Shown here: piece by piece, positions 49,408 through 62,950 of the stretch | How the letters are laid out: each line of letters starts with the position of its first letter | Numbering within the stretch: the first letter of the stretch is position 1 | Source of the DNA: Nageia nagi | Taxonomy: Eukaryota; Pinophyta | Length of the DNA stretch: 64,000 bases | Direction: 5' to 3' | Assembly: GCA_050084985.1 (NCBI GenBank) | Contig: JBITNC010000002.1 | Coordinates: 3,162,001 to 3,226,000, forward strand | Position numbers and translations under genes: made by a program | The notes under the pieces: generated by a model | The model's database searches: none | What the model saw: only the letters and a program-made list of their open reading frames with translations | What the model was told of the DNA's origin: nothing

Positions 49408-50517
49408 CTATCTTTTTAACTTTTTAGAAATAATGATTTTTGAGATCAAAATTGTTTTGTAACAGATAATGGTCATTTCATGACCATGGGCTGTTGATTT
49501 ATCTTTCTTGGCATATTGTGTATGATTCACTGAACTATGGATTTATATGCTCTGAGCAATTAGAAAACAAAATAAACAATCGACTGCCATTGTGTTTGTT
49601 GGGATTGTGTTCTACTTCTTGTTTTGTGGGTCATTGGATGCTCTATGCAAGGAAACTTCTAACCTGCTTGCCATGATTGTTGTTTATCTTCTGCACTTAC
49701 TGACATAACGTATTGTGTTTTTTTATGTTTTTTATAGACTTTTTAAAACTGAATTCTGTTCTAAATATGTAGAGCATATTCTATCCACAGGGGCTACTTG
49801 GCAGTTGTAGATAATGGAAGAAAGAATATTTTCCTGAAAAAGAGAACAAAGCTATTTGTGGAAAGAATGAATTATTTTCCTCAAGCGAGAGTGAAGTCAG
49901 CATGGAAGATTTCCCAAATTCGTTGGGATCAGGCGAGCTCTAACTTAAAAATTCTGCACTGTCTGAATCGAGTTCCTCGGATGGTCTTATCTGGATTTAA
50001 TAAATAAATAATAATAATAAAATAAAATGTCAAGAGTTATTGTACTGAAGTATTGAAATTGATCAAATGGATCCAATATTCTGTATTTAGGTTTTATCAA
50101 AGCATTGAGATTAAAAAGGTATTTATTTTGTTAAACTTAATAATAACTTTGTATTTAACTTTCAACGTTATAATAATTGTAACTTTTTTTTAGCGGGAAG
50201 GTTATAATATGAATTTATGTTAAATAAATAAATTATAAAGGTAAAACTTTAGGGTTTGAGGTAAAAAGGTATAGGTTTTCAGATGTTTCAAGGTACATAT
50301 TTTTAATTTATCTTTATTTTTTTATGTTAATATATAGAGAATTGTAGTTAATTTTTTATTTTCTTTGTTGTATTTTATTTATTTTAATATATAGAGTCAT
50401 AGTTAATTGCTTAATCATATTAAGTTTGTAATTTTCTTTATAATTATTTTATTTTATTATTTTTTATTTGAAGTTTCATTACGAGTTTTCATAAACTCAA
50501 AAAAACTATAAAAATTA
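49408..50517. other. GH3 copy B 3' flank
   Basis: Probable 3' UTR then AT-rich sequence, matching 11446-12554. The ORF at 49798-50007 is the counterpart of 11836-12045 and is unrecognised; I do not call it a gene. At 50517/50518 lies the junction of the 1,100-bp deletion. Confidence 0.5.
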
Positions 50518-51920
50518 TGATTTGTAATTAAATAAAAATCAAATTAAGGTGTCAATAAATGCTCCCTTTTGAATATATTTTTGACATCAAAAGTATAATT
50601 CAAATAAAAATAAGAAATCCTTCTATCTTAGATTTTCACAAAGGCAGCTTAGAGCTCCTTATTTTCTACATTTCTCATGCCCCCTCTTGTCTTTGTAATT
50701 GTAATGAATATCTATCTAGAATATAAGGCACCAAGACGAAGAATGAAACCCTGCAAAGACATCAAACAAATAAATCTACAAAATAAAATTGATTCTTCTT
50801 TGTTATATGTAATGTGTTGATGCATTCTAGTATATTAGTGTATTACATATAGCATGATTAGCTCAAGATGAAACCAACATAGTATATCTTATGAAGAATT
50901 TTCATTACTAAACATAGATTACATCTATTACTACTAAATGCATGATAACAAGATCAAATCAACATAAAAAATCCTTCTTACAAAAAATATGCTTCATATA
51001 TCATAGATTTCATCCTCCATCTGTTGTTAGTTAAAGATGAAATAAATACACAATTTCTTCCTTGTTGAAGAGTTGGAATCATATATTTCATTTATCATTA
51101 CTAAATAAATCAAATAGAGAAAACAACACCTCTCCCTTGAAGGATCAATGAATGAAAGATAGATCATCATGAGTCATTAATCTCTACTCTCCAAGATTAA
51201 TAAGGTTGATTTCTAACATCTCAAATAACATTATTAACATAAGATGCAATAGTTATCATAATAAACCTTTCTTACAAATATATACCTCGTAAAAAAGAAT
51301 ACATCTTGCAACTACCACTAGCTCAAGATGAAATAAACATAACATATATTAATATGGATGTCAAGAAAAGAAATCATCACCATATAGCATATATTTCATC
51401 TATCATCACTAAAATATAATAGGTATGATGGTTAATTCAAAACCTAACAAAAAAGGATTTATTATAAAGAAATATCAAATTTTCATTGCTATTTATTTTA
51501 CCTCCAAGAAACAAGGTATCTCAACACACCTTTATGTGATAAAGGTGCCATTAAATAACTCAACACATCCATAGTATTGAAGATGTTATAACCGAGTACT
51601 TACCAAAAAGTACAATAGATATGTTTCTAATATATCCTCAAAGCAACAAAACTCTCCTCGATATATCCTTTTGAATAAATATGCTAGAACTTGGTACTCA
51701 CTTACCCCAAGGACCAAAGAGAATACCAAATCAAGTGTACCATCCAATTGCATAGTATAACCAAATCAAAAGGAATATGAACTTGGCTGTACCACCCATT
51801 TGCATGCTACAACCAAGTGAATAATAATTGAGTCACACCACCCAATTACATACTATAATTGAATAATAAAATGGCTTGACCTTGAATGCACCACCCAATT
51901 GCATATTATAACCAAGCACC
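50518..51920. other. AT-rich tail of copy B with degenerate 50-bp repeat
   Basis: Matches 13655-14985 up to about 51847. ACCATCC or ACCACCC starts units near 51739, 51791, 51837 and 51890 (spacing 46-53 bp), each followed by a TATAACC- or CTACAACC-like word. Copy A's homology ends inside the third unit. Confidence 0.65.
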
Positions 51921-53640
51921 AAAGATCATCTTCTTGAATTCTTTTAAACTTCCAAGAACAAAGAAATGTCATCCTGGTTAGTTGCTGCACTTAAGAGGAC
52001 TTATTTTTTGCCTTGAATTCTTTTGAGTTGCCAAGAACAAAGGATTTTTTGAAAGGTTACCCCATTTAAGAGGATTGTCTCAAAATATCATAATTATCAT
52101 AAAATATTCTTTTTATTTCATATTGAAATCTTATTAAAAATTACCTTGAAGTCTTTTAAATCCTTGAGAATAAAGGACTTTTTAAATATTAAAAACCTTT
52201 GGCTAACCATTTCTAACTTTTTCATTATAAAATTATACTATGTGACATAAGATATTGTATGATATTCTTATCAAAACACTACTCAAAATTGCCAAATTGG
52301 CCAAACTTAACACTAAATCATCTCAAAATATTAATACGATATCTATAATTTTTTTTTAACTTTGGCATGAAGTATTTTCCATTAAAAAACTATTTGCAAA
52401 TTTTGCCCCTTACATTGGACAAATATATTTTCTCTAAAATACTAATATTTTTCACTAAAAATTGATCTTTTTTACTAAAATCTAAATTGAACCGAAATCA
52501 TATTGCACTCAACTAAATTATTTTTTGTAATTGAATCTAAATCAACTCAAATTAATGCTCATACTGATCTCAAACTAAAAAATTGAATTGCTCAATTTCC
52601 CCCAATTTGTTTTCTCTCAAATTGATAAAGGGCTATCAAAATTTATACATAATGTATCCTCAATTTACTTATTAGAACCACATAAGAATCTTATTTTCAA
52701 GGTTAGGAATATAAATCATGAAAAGGAAACTATGATCAACCATAACCTCGCAATAAAAATAAATCTTACCCCCATTTCAAAGCAATATTTCATGTGTATA
52801 AAAGTATCATTCATCTTAAAATATAACATCTTACTTTTATTTTGAATAAATCATATATCTTAAAAATATTAATATTACTCATGCATCTCAACCTATCATT
52901 CTTTATTCAATAACATTTTCAAATTGATAATTTTAGGAATAATTTTATAATTTTTGGTTAATTTCATGATTTCTTCCAAAATAACTTGGTTTCACTTAAA
53001 AACTTGATAAATATAGCTAAAAAATGCATGCATACCTAAATATCAACTCATTTGAAAGTTTTAGCCCAAATTTTCAACTTATGCAACTTTATAACTTCTT
53101 AGCAATCTTCTGACAACTTCTTATTTATCTTAAAAATAACTTCAAAATCTTTTAAATCATAAGAAATAACTATCAAAACTTATGCACATACCTTAAATAT
53201 GTATTTCATCAAAATTTTAGCTTCTATTTTTTTGTTGGTAACATTTTCACCCTCTCGGTTCCTTATTTGGCTATTCTTGTAAAACCTATTATTCTTATTA
53301 AACTATGCACTTTTTAAACTTGAAACTTTAAACAAGCATAATATTTTGATCCAATAGGAATTTTGAGATGATTTTTCACTATTATCTCTTTTTCATAACT
53401 CATAATTTCTAAAATAATATTTTTCACTTTTTGCACCATATCATTAGATCATCTTTCCAAACTTGAAACATGTTGTATCTTACTATGTTTTGGTTTTCTA
53501 ATTTCTAAATTGAATTCAAAAACTTTCAACCACTTGGAGTCATGGATGATATAGCATACAATGTATACAAGATATAAAAAATGTAGTTCTATATATATAA
53601 CATAAATATCATGAGTACAAATGCATTCACACATAACATG
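51921..53640. other. Gene-free AT-rich region
   Basis: I see no gene, LTR end or tandem array here. Short ORFs (for example 52588-52845 plus) have no recognisable motif. Confidence 0.5.
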
Positions 53641-53648
53641 AACTTGAA

Positions 53649-54330
53649 TCATGAACTTATACAAACCCTATTATGGCCTCTTGATAATCTTTCATTTTGT
53701 TGTACTACTTTCTTGAAGGGATATTCATCTATAGTTGCTTCAATTTTCTTTACTTCCTTTAAACATGCAAATGGACTTGATTTTTCTTTTGTAAGATGTT
53801 CAAAATAATCTTTAAAATAATTAATCATTTCACCTATTTTACTATTTGAAGCTCCTATAAACCCATCATTATTCATCATCCCATCCAATATTTGTTTCTT
53901 AATCTTGAATTTCTCTATCAACAAATCCTTTTGCTTATTCACTTTATGAAATAACTCTATCCAAGCATCTACTTTTTCCTCTTTTGCTTCGATATCAACT
54001 AATTCATCCTCATGATGATTAATATCATTTGTACTAGCCTCTTCATTACTTTTCTTCTCTTCTATTTCTGATTTCTTATTTTTATACTCATAACTAAATG
54101 GAACTTTAGAATAATTACTTACTTGAATATTTAGTGTTTAATTTTCTTCCTTAATTGGTTTATTGATATATGGTTATGCAATATCACATGCGATCTCTAT
54201 CGATTTCAAAGGGCTAATATATTTATTTGCACTTACCTTAATATTTAGGACCTCAACTTCTACCCTAATTGGTGCATTGATACATGGTTGTATGTTGATG
54301 TAGAAATCTCCACTAACTTTAGGGGTATAA
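53649..54330 (-). pseudogene. Unidentified minus-strand ORF relic with repeated unit
   Basis: One minus-strand frame stays open except for two stops (near 54190 and 54150) from about 54330 down to 53649. The upstream part holds two related units: PCINAPIRVEVEVLNIKVS and, about 37 residues later, PYINKPIKEEN.TLNIQVS. A Glu/Lys-rich hydrophilic stretch follows (SEIEEKKSNEE, EDELVDIEAKEEKVDAWIEL), then GEMINYFKDYFEHLTKE and ATIDEYPFKKVV. I do not recognise the family. An ORF of this length in AT-rich DNA is unlikely to be pure chance. It could be part of a retroelement gag or a host gene fragment; no LTR or pol neighbour supports either. Confidence 0.45.
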
Positions 54331-54339
54331 TATCCTCAT

Positions 54340-54973
54340 TGTTTTTTTATTATTTTTTAAAATTCTCCCAACTTTCTCCTACAATTGGGTTAGATCGCAT
54401 TTCCAAAGATAACATATAATGCAATAATGCTATATAATAATAAATTATAACTGTAGCATATGATATATATTATAACATGATCTAATCATAATACATAATG
54501 TATAACATGATACAATTATTGCAACACATGATATATAACATAACATGATAATCATAAAATATCCTATTTTCCATAATTTATCAAAGAAACCCTTTCTATT
54601 CATGATTTTCAAAAATGCAATATCTAAGAATTCTAAGTCAAATTTACCATAAAATTTACTAAAATATGCACTTTTAAACTTTACAAAATCATAAGTATTT
54701 CCAAATTATAATTATTTATGGCTCGATAAATCATTTTCAATGCAATCTCACCAAATTCAACAAAATGACCTTTCAAATCTAGGTCTTTCTTCATTTCGCA
54801 AAAATAAAATTCATTTATTTCTAATAATTTTAAAGTAAGAAAATTTTCTAATTTTGTAGAAAATTAATGTAACCAAAAAATCAACAAAACCTAGGATTTT
54901 AATGAAAAACTCAATAGAAAATGAAATGCTCAACAAACCTAGGGTTTATAAACATAAGTTAGGTTCACTAATT
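54340..54973. other. Low-complexity AT-rich stretch
   Basis: Contains many imperfect repeats of ATAACATGAT / ATATATAACA between 54400 and 54560. No gene seen. Confidence 0.6.
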
Positions 54974-55440
54974 TGTTGGTACTAAAATTTAACTTTATTC
55001 AATTAATTTAATACCAATTATATTAAATAACAATGCTAATTATATACTAAAAGGGATAATTATAATACAATATATATAGCTCTTGACCTAATCAAATTTG
55101 AATTCAAATGACTATAAACCTATTATTTACCTATTTTGTATCGAACGTAGCTAACATATGGTCTTAAGAGGGTCTAAACAACTTGTTAGAATATGAACCT
55201 TTGTTTTCATCAAGTGTAATATGCAACATATCGTGGTGCATTGGTGCATGATGGTATAATAACATACTGCAATACATTATCGTACAACTATACTTCCTCA
55301 TATCCTTCATAGTTATGTGTCATCAAGGTTGTCAGACCTAACTATCATATAGTGAATAAGGAATGTAATAAGCAATGAGAGCACAAATAAAAACTTAATA
55401 GATGGCATCAAGAGACAACAAGAAAAGTATATTGTAATAA
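54974..55440 (+). repeat. Dispersed repeat starting TGTTGGT, copy 2
   Basis: Diverged counterpart of 12955-13440 outside the segmental duplication. Same order of shared blocks, ending near AATGAGAGCACAAAT and AAAGTAT. This shows a repeat family with at least two members in the window; it may be an LTR. Confidence 0.6.
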
Positions 55441-57130
55441 TGTATTAATGCATCTATCAAGGTCATTTTGATGGTATTTTTGTATCAGGAAGCATGAACG
55501 ACCCTCCCTTGACCTTGCTAGGCACAGGGAAGTCTACTATGACTACTAACAACTAGAGTGGAAGGGTTCTAATACTTCCCTCTATTTAGGATTGAGTACC
55601 TAATGGTCTAAATATTCTTGAAAAATCCCAAATGAAATAGAATTAAGTTGATGGAATGTCTATACCAGTTGGTAGACAATGATCCATTGACCATGTACAA
55701 GGTTTTTATATGATTTTTGCTAATTTATTCAGGAAATAACTAAGATTATTTTATCACTACTAAAAATACCTCTAATAGAAATGAATCCTCTTCTATCTTT
55801 GGATTATGGATCACAATGGTTTTGAAAGAAATATAAAAGAAAGAAGGAAAACATATCAGTATTCTACTAACCTAGAACCTTCCAAGACTTGGTATACCTT
55901 ACTGAATCAATCATGTAACCAACTAGCATGAATGCCCAATTTCAATTAGAGGAGGAGAAATGATAGATTAAACTCTTAATAATTAAGAGTTTCAAATGGA
56001 CGGATAATCATTCATGAAGAGCAAAACACTTTCAAGCCCTGACAATTCTTATTAAATATCATATGGAGGATATTATAAGAATATCTAGTAGAAATATGGG
56101 AAAGAAAGTTAAGTGTGGACACAAGAAGACAAGCAAGAAAATATAAGAAAAATCCTAAAAATATGTTTCAACTATTCCAACTCCTTTTCTTAGTAAAAGT
56201 TTCTAACTTATATAGCCATTAGAAAATATTTTGCTACAACAAGAGGAAAACATAAAAGACTAATGCAATTAATAAAATAAATCTTATTTAATTTGAACTT
56301 GATCTCTATCCAAGACCAAAGTCCCTAATCTTCAACTAGAAATGATAGAAATAAGATTTGATCTATTATCTTCCTTAACCGACCTCTTCAACTTTGTCTC
56401 AAACTTACTTTGTATCTTTGCTAGCATGAACTTATTGGTGTTAAGCTCTTTTGGATGTTGGTTGGTGTTTGATATGATTCAATTATGGTTATTAAGTGAT
56501 ATTTTATCAATCAATGTATAAGCCTAACATTGTTGACCAATGGATTTGATCTTTCTATTTTCTGAACTGAATTCTTCTTGGTGTTCACCCAACATTTAAT
56601 GGTAGAAATATTTGATTAATAGAAGTCCTCAGCATTGATGACAATCATATTTGACCGATTATCTCTTTGATCAATCACATTTTAATCTTTGTCCATGAAT
56701 GTAATCTATGGAGAAGTCTTCCATCATCTCTGACATGATTCTCCATCCATTTTTTGATGTATATGACACTCTGCATCTTCATCCTTCATTCTTGTTAAAC
56801 TTCTACAAAAGTAATAATCATATTTTGGAGATGCCTTTTTTATAAGACACTAGTTTGAACTAAAATTTTATGGGCAAGTAGTCAAGACAAAATAGAGCAA
56901 ACCCCAAAAATTGTTTGAAGATTTATTTTATAAGGATAGAGAAAAATGGATTTTCATGAGGAATAGTTCAAGTATTTCATTCTTTAGAAAATGAGAAAAT
57001 AATATTTTATCAATTATTTTACCATCATGATGTCCTCATATCTTAGTTTTGGATCTAGGAAAATAGAAAATAATTTATGTACCATGATTCGAAAGTTAGT
57101 GGAGTGATTTCATCCTTAAAAAATTGTCAA
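55441..57130. other. Gene-free region
   Basis: No gene or element recognised. TATA-like and A-rich words occur but without supporting context. Confidence 0.45.
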
Positions 57131-57229
57131 GCTGTAATTCTTGCTCATTCGCATAAGTTCTCTTGCTCTCGCATAGTTCACATAAGAATTTTCAAGGTAA
57201 GTGTGAAAGATACCTCCTTGTGGGAAGAT

Positions 57230-57485
57230 TCTAGTCAATATGTGTCAAGTTATAATGTTTACTTATTTGCATAAGCTCTCTCGCACTTGTACGAGGAATA
57301 AATCATCATCTATGAACAATCTTCACTCGTATGCATAATTCCTTTCACTCTTGCTTAAGGAATAAATCACCATCTATGAATAGTCTCTACTCATTCACAC
57401 AAGTCCTTTAGTACTCACAAAAGGAATAAATGATCATTCATGAGTAGTCTTCGCTCATTCACACAAGTCCCTTTATTTTCACATG
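57230..57485 (+). repeat. 64-bp tandem repeat
   Basis: AGGAATAAAT starts exactly at 57294, 57358 and 57422, a period of 64 bp; each unit also holds CATCTATGAA/CATTCATGAG, a CACTCGTATGCATAA/CTCATTCACACAAG word and a TCCTTT word. A diverged unit precedes (57230-57293), and a further related stretch lies near 57140-57190 (CTCATTCGCATAAGTTC). The words AAGGTAAGTGTGAAAGA near 57193 and TAAAGTAAGTGTTAAAGA near 57503 bracket the array. Confidence 0.85.
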
Positions 57486-57499
57486 ATTTGCATAAGTCT

Positions 57500-58260
57500 T
57501 CTTAAAGTAAGTGTTAAAGAGACCTCTCCCACATGAAGGTTCTAATCAGACTATTCCATGATTAATCACTAAAAGTGTTGATTTCAATATACCAAAATAA
57601 CAATAAGCACAAGGAACACTTTACCGTGACACGAAAATAAAAAGGATGGCATTATCAAATGGAAGATGCAAAAAGCAAGACATATTTTATCATGATATGA
57701 TAATATAAAAGGTGATGTTAGCTCTTTTATCATTTAATTTTTTGGTATTTTCCTTCATAACACTAGGTTCTTATATGTATGATGATGTCATGAACCTTTG
57801 GCACTCAAGAACTAAATCATTTTGGCATGCTTTGACCTTGTCGAGCCTCATTCTTGATATTGTTGATGTCATCACATGCAGGAGCCTAGGAAATAGTTAA
57901 TTTTAATGTGCCTTAATATTATTGGGCTTTATTTTTGTAATTATTGATTCCATAACCTCTTTGCACTTGAGAGCCTTTATATATCCTTTCTCTTTGCTTT
58001 CTTAGGAGTGTAACATAAACAAGATGATATCAACATGGGTAACAAACCAAGATGAAGTCTTTTTCTCTTACACTTGGCCTCCATGGATGTGCTATTGATG
58101 TAAGCTTGGGAATAACTATTATTGAGTATTTTTATACATTTGAATCCAAAGAATAGGTTTGCTAACATCACCCTCTAACGAATATCAAAACTTGGGTAAA
58201 ATAAGTGATTTCTACCCGAATGACCTGGGTAAGGCCAAGAATATTGAAAATTACACCTGA
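57500..58260. other. Gene-free region
   Basis: No gene recognised. The ORF at 57712-57900 has no motif. Confidence 0.45.
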
Positions 58261-58267
58261 GAACTTT

Positions 58268-58380
58268 ATTTTTCACTTAAGAATGTTGTGAATGCTTGAT
58301 TTTCACTTGAGAATATCAAGAATGGTTGATTTTCCCTTGCAAATGCTTCATTTTCATTAGAGAATGCTTGATTTTGTTCA
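58268..58380 (+). repeat. Degenerate repeat of about 22 bp
   Basis: Variants of AATGCTTGATTTTCACTTGAGA follow each other: TTTTTCACTTAAGAATG, GCTTGATTTTCACTTGAGAAT, GGTTGATTTTCCCTTGCAAAT, GCTTCATTTTCATTAGAGAAT, GCTTGATTTTG. About five units with substitutions. Confidence 0.7.
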
Positions 58381-58679
58381 AGGCACTTTTTGAGGTTCCC
58401 AAAAGTGCTTCTTGAAGAGATATTTGAGTACCCTTAGCATAAAATAAAAACAAACTCATAGCCATGAAATACATAAAGATAAAATCTAAGAAGAGGTTTT
58501 TCCAAAATCAAAGGAAATTTGGTTTTTTTACCTTTCTGTACAAAATTTGGATTCTAGGTCCCCCATGTGGAATGTTGTGGAGGCTTGAATAATTACAAAA
58601 ATAAAACTAAATAAAAAGAAGTAAAACACTAATAATTAATACAAAATAAAAAATAAAAAGAGAAAGAAAGAAAACTTAC

Positions 58680-60425
58680 AAAAAATAGCAAATAATATAC
58701 AAGGTGAAATTACTACCAGTAATGAAATTAGGGTGGTTTGAATTAATGATTCAGATATTTCCCATTGACTAGAAATGATAGAGTCTCCCCTGATAAGTTT
58801 TTCAATATGAAGGCTTTCTAACTTAAGATCTTTGAAACTTGATATGGTGCAACCATAAGTGATCAAACTTTAAATGATACCCCTTCTTCTCACATGCTTT
58901 ATCCCAAAGTAAAACCATATTCAAGATTCTAAAATCCTTTATGGTTTCTGTTTTATCAAACCATTGCTTGCCTACTGCTTAATGCCTACTAAATGTTTTA
59001 GCTACTTTGTCTCTTTTCTCATATAAATGTATAAGGCCTCTACAACATTATTAGTTTCCACATATTCTTTCATAAATCATAGTATCAATATTTGCAACTA
59101 TGTGGGAGAAAATAGGATCTTGGCCATAAACAATATGATAAGGAGATTTTACTAATGTTTCTTTAACTTGAATCCTACCTGACTAGAGTCCAAATTTCAA
59201 CTTGGTGTGACACTCTTATGGATTCTTTTCTAGAATTCTTTTAATTTTATTCAAAAGATTTTTATTTGTAGACTCAACAACACCATTTCCTTATGGATAA
59301 TAATTTGAAGAGTACTTCAAGGCAATTCCTTTATCATATGACCATTTAGTAAATTGAATTGAAATAAATATTGGGTCATTATCACAAACTAAGGAATAAG
59401 GCATACCAAACCTAATCATAATTGACTCTTCCAAAAATTGAATGACTACTTTAGTTGTATTATTCTTGAGTGGTTGAGCTTCAATCCATCTTGTGTAGTA
59501 GTTAGTAGTTGTCAAAATAAACTTATGGTCAGACGAAGAGTTTGCATTAATGACTCCAACAAATTCCAATCCCCATTCTGAAAAGGGCTTTGTTTCAATT
59601 ATCGATTTCAAGGGCATAGTTGGTTTCTTTTCTCTATTTGTTGCAATATAGCATGTATGGTAGGTTATTACATAAATGTGAGCATCCTTGAATAACTCTA
59701 ACTAATAGTAAACTACCCTTAGTATCTGATAAGCTATAGAAAGATGAGATCCATTGCCTAGACGATTTTGATAATGAAACTACTCAAAAAGGTCATTAGT
59801 TTTTGATTTATCTAAGCAAATTAGATAAATAAATTCATGATTATTTCTATAAAGGGTTCCCAATTTGATAATATAATTAGCACACCTTAACATTAAAATC
59901 CTTCTTTAAGTAGGTGTGAAATCCTTATGGAAAGAACTAGTGAGTAAGTACTATAAGATTTCTCTATACCAGCAATCCTCACTAATTTTTTGCACATAAT
60001 ACTAATGATAAGAAATATTTTCTTCACCATGAGCTAGATTTTTAGACCTTGTCCCCATACAATAGTCATTTGATGGATATCTAAATCATATTATTCTAAG
60101 ATGGATATCCATTTATCTCTTTTCTATCCTAATTCATTTTGCATTAATAGTGCCTTAATTGCAGGGCTTGGAACTATTACATAAATCTTGCTTCTTAAAA
60201 TATAATGCCTAAATTTTTTAATAGTTCTAACCAGTCCATAAGATTATTTATCTAATAAGGAATACCTAGTATCTGCATCTTTCAGTGGAGCACTCATGAA
60301 TGAGATTGGTTTTTTGTATCTAGCCTCCTTCCTTTGTGTGAGGACTCCTACTATAGAATGATCAAAAGCAAATGAGTATACATAAAAAGGCTCTTTGTAA
60401 TATAGATTGATCAGGATCAATACTC
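58680..60425 (-). mobile_element. Minus-strand Ty3/gypsy fragment: RNase H and integrase
   Basis: Read on the minus strand from about 60420: classical RNase H (KEPFYVYSFAFDHSIVGVL, ISFMSAPLKDADTRYSLLDK, FRHYILRSKIYVIVPSPAIK, ALLMQNELG), then integrase (open 59617-59291: FSEWGLEFVGVI, YYTRWIEAQPL, RFGMPYSLVCDN, KYSSNYYP, then NGVVESTNKNL after a stop). It fades near 58700. No gag, protease, RT or LTR is attached; the RNase H end abuts LINE sequence. Several stops. The RNase H text is unlike that of the two Tat elements, so this is another Ty3/gypsy lineage. Confidence 0.8.
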
Positions 60426-62950
60426 ATGTTATAACTCCTTCGATGGATTTAAAGGTTTTTCATAGAGTTCTACTTGTTCATGGGTAAGTTTGGTGGGAAC
60501 AATAGAACAAAATTCCCTTAATGCTCTTTGGCGATCATCATGGAGAGGCTGAGAAGCAAATACTTTTTTATAATGCCTAACAAAATCTTTTTAAATCTCT
60601 GATAAAGAGGTGAGCCTTCCCTCCTCCGTTTGAATGGATTGAAACTAAGACTGCTAAGTAGGAGGTCGAAGTATTTTGAAGAAATCCTTGGAGATTCTAT
60701 CCCCAACTTGTAGGCAGTACATATAGGCTCTAAGTTAGGCATCTTTAGCTTCATAAATTTTATACTTTTGAATTTCATATATCAAAGCTACTACATGAGC
60801 TTGCAAGGTGGGATTGAAAGGGGAGGACTAGATCTTGATATTGGCTTTGGCTAACTCATTATTAAGAGACAAATTAGACTATCATATACGTTTGGCAACC
60901 TCCACTCCTAGGCTTATCAAAATCTTGGTGGTACAAGAAATTGCAAAATTCCACCAAGTAATCCAGCCTTGCAAACTTGAAGGTCAAGGAAGAAGATTCT
61001 AGATTCTGTAGATATGAGCTCTCATTGCAAAACATTGCAAGAAGAAAATATTTAAATAAAATTACAAGGAGAAAGAATGTTGCTAAGGCTCATTATACAT
61101 AACCATGAAGAGAATCGAGGCATGGTCAAATAAGGTTGTTTTGGCAATAACAAATACATGAGGAAGGTGAGGCTTGAATTGGGGGATATGAAAGAAATCA
61201 CATTTAGATATCATCGTTCTATCAAGTGGCTCCAAAACTCTCATTGAACCAAGTTGGAGATTAGACTAGGAAAATCACAACTCTTGTGGAAAGTTAGAGG
61301 GAAAACAATAAGAGTTGGGTTCAAATAGATGTAATTTACTCTTCATGAAAAACCAAGCTTCATGTTCACTATATCTCCATTTCATAGGGGAATGACTTAC
61401 CTTATTAGAGGATTTTTCAACCATATTGAAATCACCACAAAGGAGCCAAGTGGCATCTAGCAAATGAAATGTTAAACATCACTAAAGGGAACACCTTTTA
61501 GGTGATTATGTGGAAGCATAAACATTAACAAATCCAAGAGGTTTAACACCAATTTTAAGTAGAGTCCACATAGCCTGATTCAAGGGGTCAACACCCTAGG
61601 TTACCATATGGGCTTGCCACTTTGGTGCAAAGATAGTGATAGTACCACCTTTTCTAGGCGAATGATTTGTAAATACAAAATACCATTAGGCCACAAACAT
61701 TTATAAGTACACTGCAAAATTAAACCACTAATTTTAACTTCTTGCAAGTATATGACATCAACATTACCAAAAATGTGAGAGGTGTTACCCAACTCACATT
61801 GGACCTGATATTTCCAGATTGGGTTTAACAATCCTTGAACATTCCACAAGCAAAAATCATAAGGTATTGTTAACATCCATGACATCTTCAACCTCCCCCA
61901 AGGAACCTAGGGCTTCGAAAGAATTAGAAAAAATGTAAATTACCACCTTCAAGAAGTGTGATTTATTGATGAAGCTATTCTTTGGCAGTTGTTTATTAAA
62001 TAAAGTCTTTGTGAATAACATCAACATTCTCTCTTTCCAAGATTCTAGAACGTGTTTTATACACATGTTTATCATCAAAGCAGGTTCAAAATCCACCAAA
62101 GGAAAGAGTAGCTTAAGGGGAATGAGGTAAGATTGGGCCTTAGGAGGGGCGAATAATAGCAACAACTATATCAAATGAAGGACTAGATCAGAGGGAATCA
62201 GAAAAAGACTATTGGTGTGGAACAAAAGGGGCAAAGGAAGCGACATGTAAGGTGGTTGGGGTGGGTGTAGGCACAAGGGGAGCATTGGAGGTAATGGGAT
62301 GGCAGGTTGGAGGGTTATGGTTACATAACAAGAGTAACATATGGTTACATGGTAGCAGTAGCATTATTGATGATCAGCTGAGAGGAGGAACCATTTTCAA
62401 GTTGATTTTGCAAATGATTTTTTCTATTAGGAACTATTTTCTAACCCTCCTAGTCTCCTGTTGGGAATAATTATTTCTATTAGGAACCATTAGCTAGAGA
62501 TGGAGGACTAACAGAGGAACCTTGAGGTTGTTTAAACTTCCACTTCATTAATGGGCAATCTTTGATCATACAGACCATTAACTAACAACTATAACAAGTG
62601 TTTGGCAAGTTGATATAAAGAAGCCTCTAATGCAAGGTGTGTTCATTAATTTTAACATCTAGTAAATTCTCCTGTAAATCCTTAGTGAGGTAACCTTGAT
62701 ACAAACCCTTCTAATGGGATGAGCAAAAAAATATTTTTCCAGCTCCAAACAAACAAACATACTAAGAGACAAAACTCACTCCTATAAAAAACCCCAAAGA
62801 GGGACAGGTAACCCATGGAACTCTACCCAAATTAGGACTTCTAAGCCAACTTAATCAGATGCTACCAAATCCCATGTGTAAGATTACATAATAAGCAAGT
62901 AGTTTCAGATGGTCTATGGGCCCTTATTAAGGACCCTTTGCTCATGAGAT
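60426..62950 (-). mobile_element. Minus-strand LINE (non-LTR) fragment
   Basis: Read on the minus strand. ORF1 remains: near 62610-62530 a zinc-knuckle-like LPNTCYSC...MIKDCPLMKWKF. ORF2 endonuclease: WNVQGLLNPIWKYQVQ near 61840, VDVIYLQEVKISG near 61760, WLLCGDFNMVEKSSNK near 61450. Then the linker to RT: DRISKDFFKILRPPT near 60690 and SLSEI.KDFVRHYKKVF near 60600-60560. The RT itself is missing; at about 60430 sequence changes to the gypsy RNase H. The ORF1 leader may extend to about 63000. Many stops; inactive. Confidence 0.75.

Larger units (their letters stand above)
24710..51847 (+). repeat. Segmental duplication, copy B
   Basis: Second copy of 1-14985, direct orientation, interrupted by the Ty3/gypsy element 27590-40874. 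The coordinate offset is 24709 before the insertion and about 37966 over the GH3 gene. Copy B has lost the equivalent of 12555-13654. A short B-side stretch, 24638-24709, separates it from the LTR end of the element lying between the two copies. Copy B keeps the intact GH3 gene. Confidence 0.95.
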
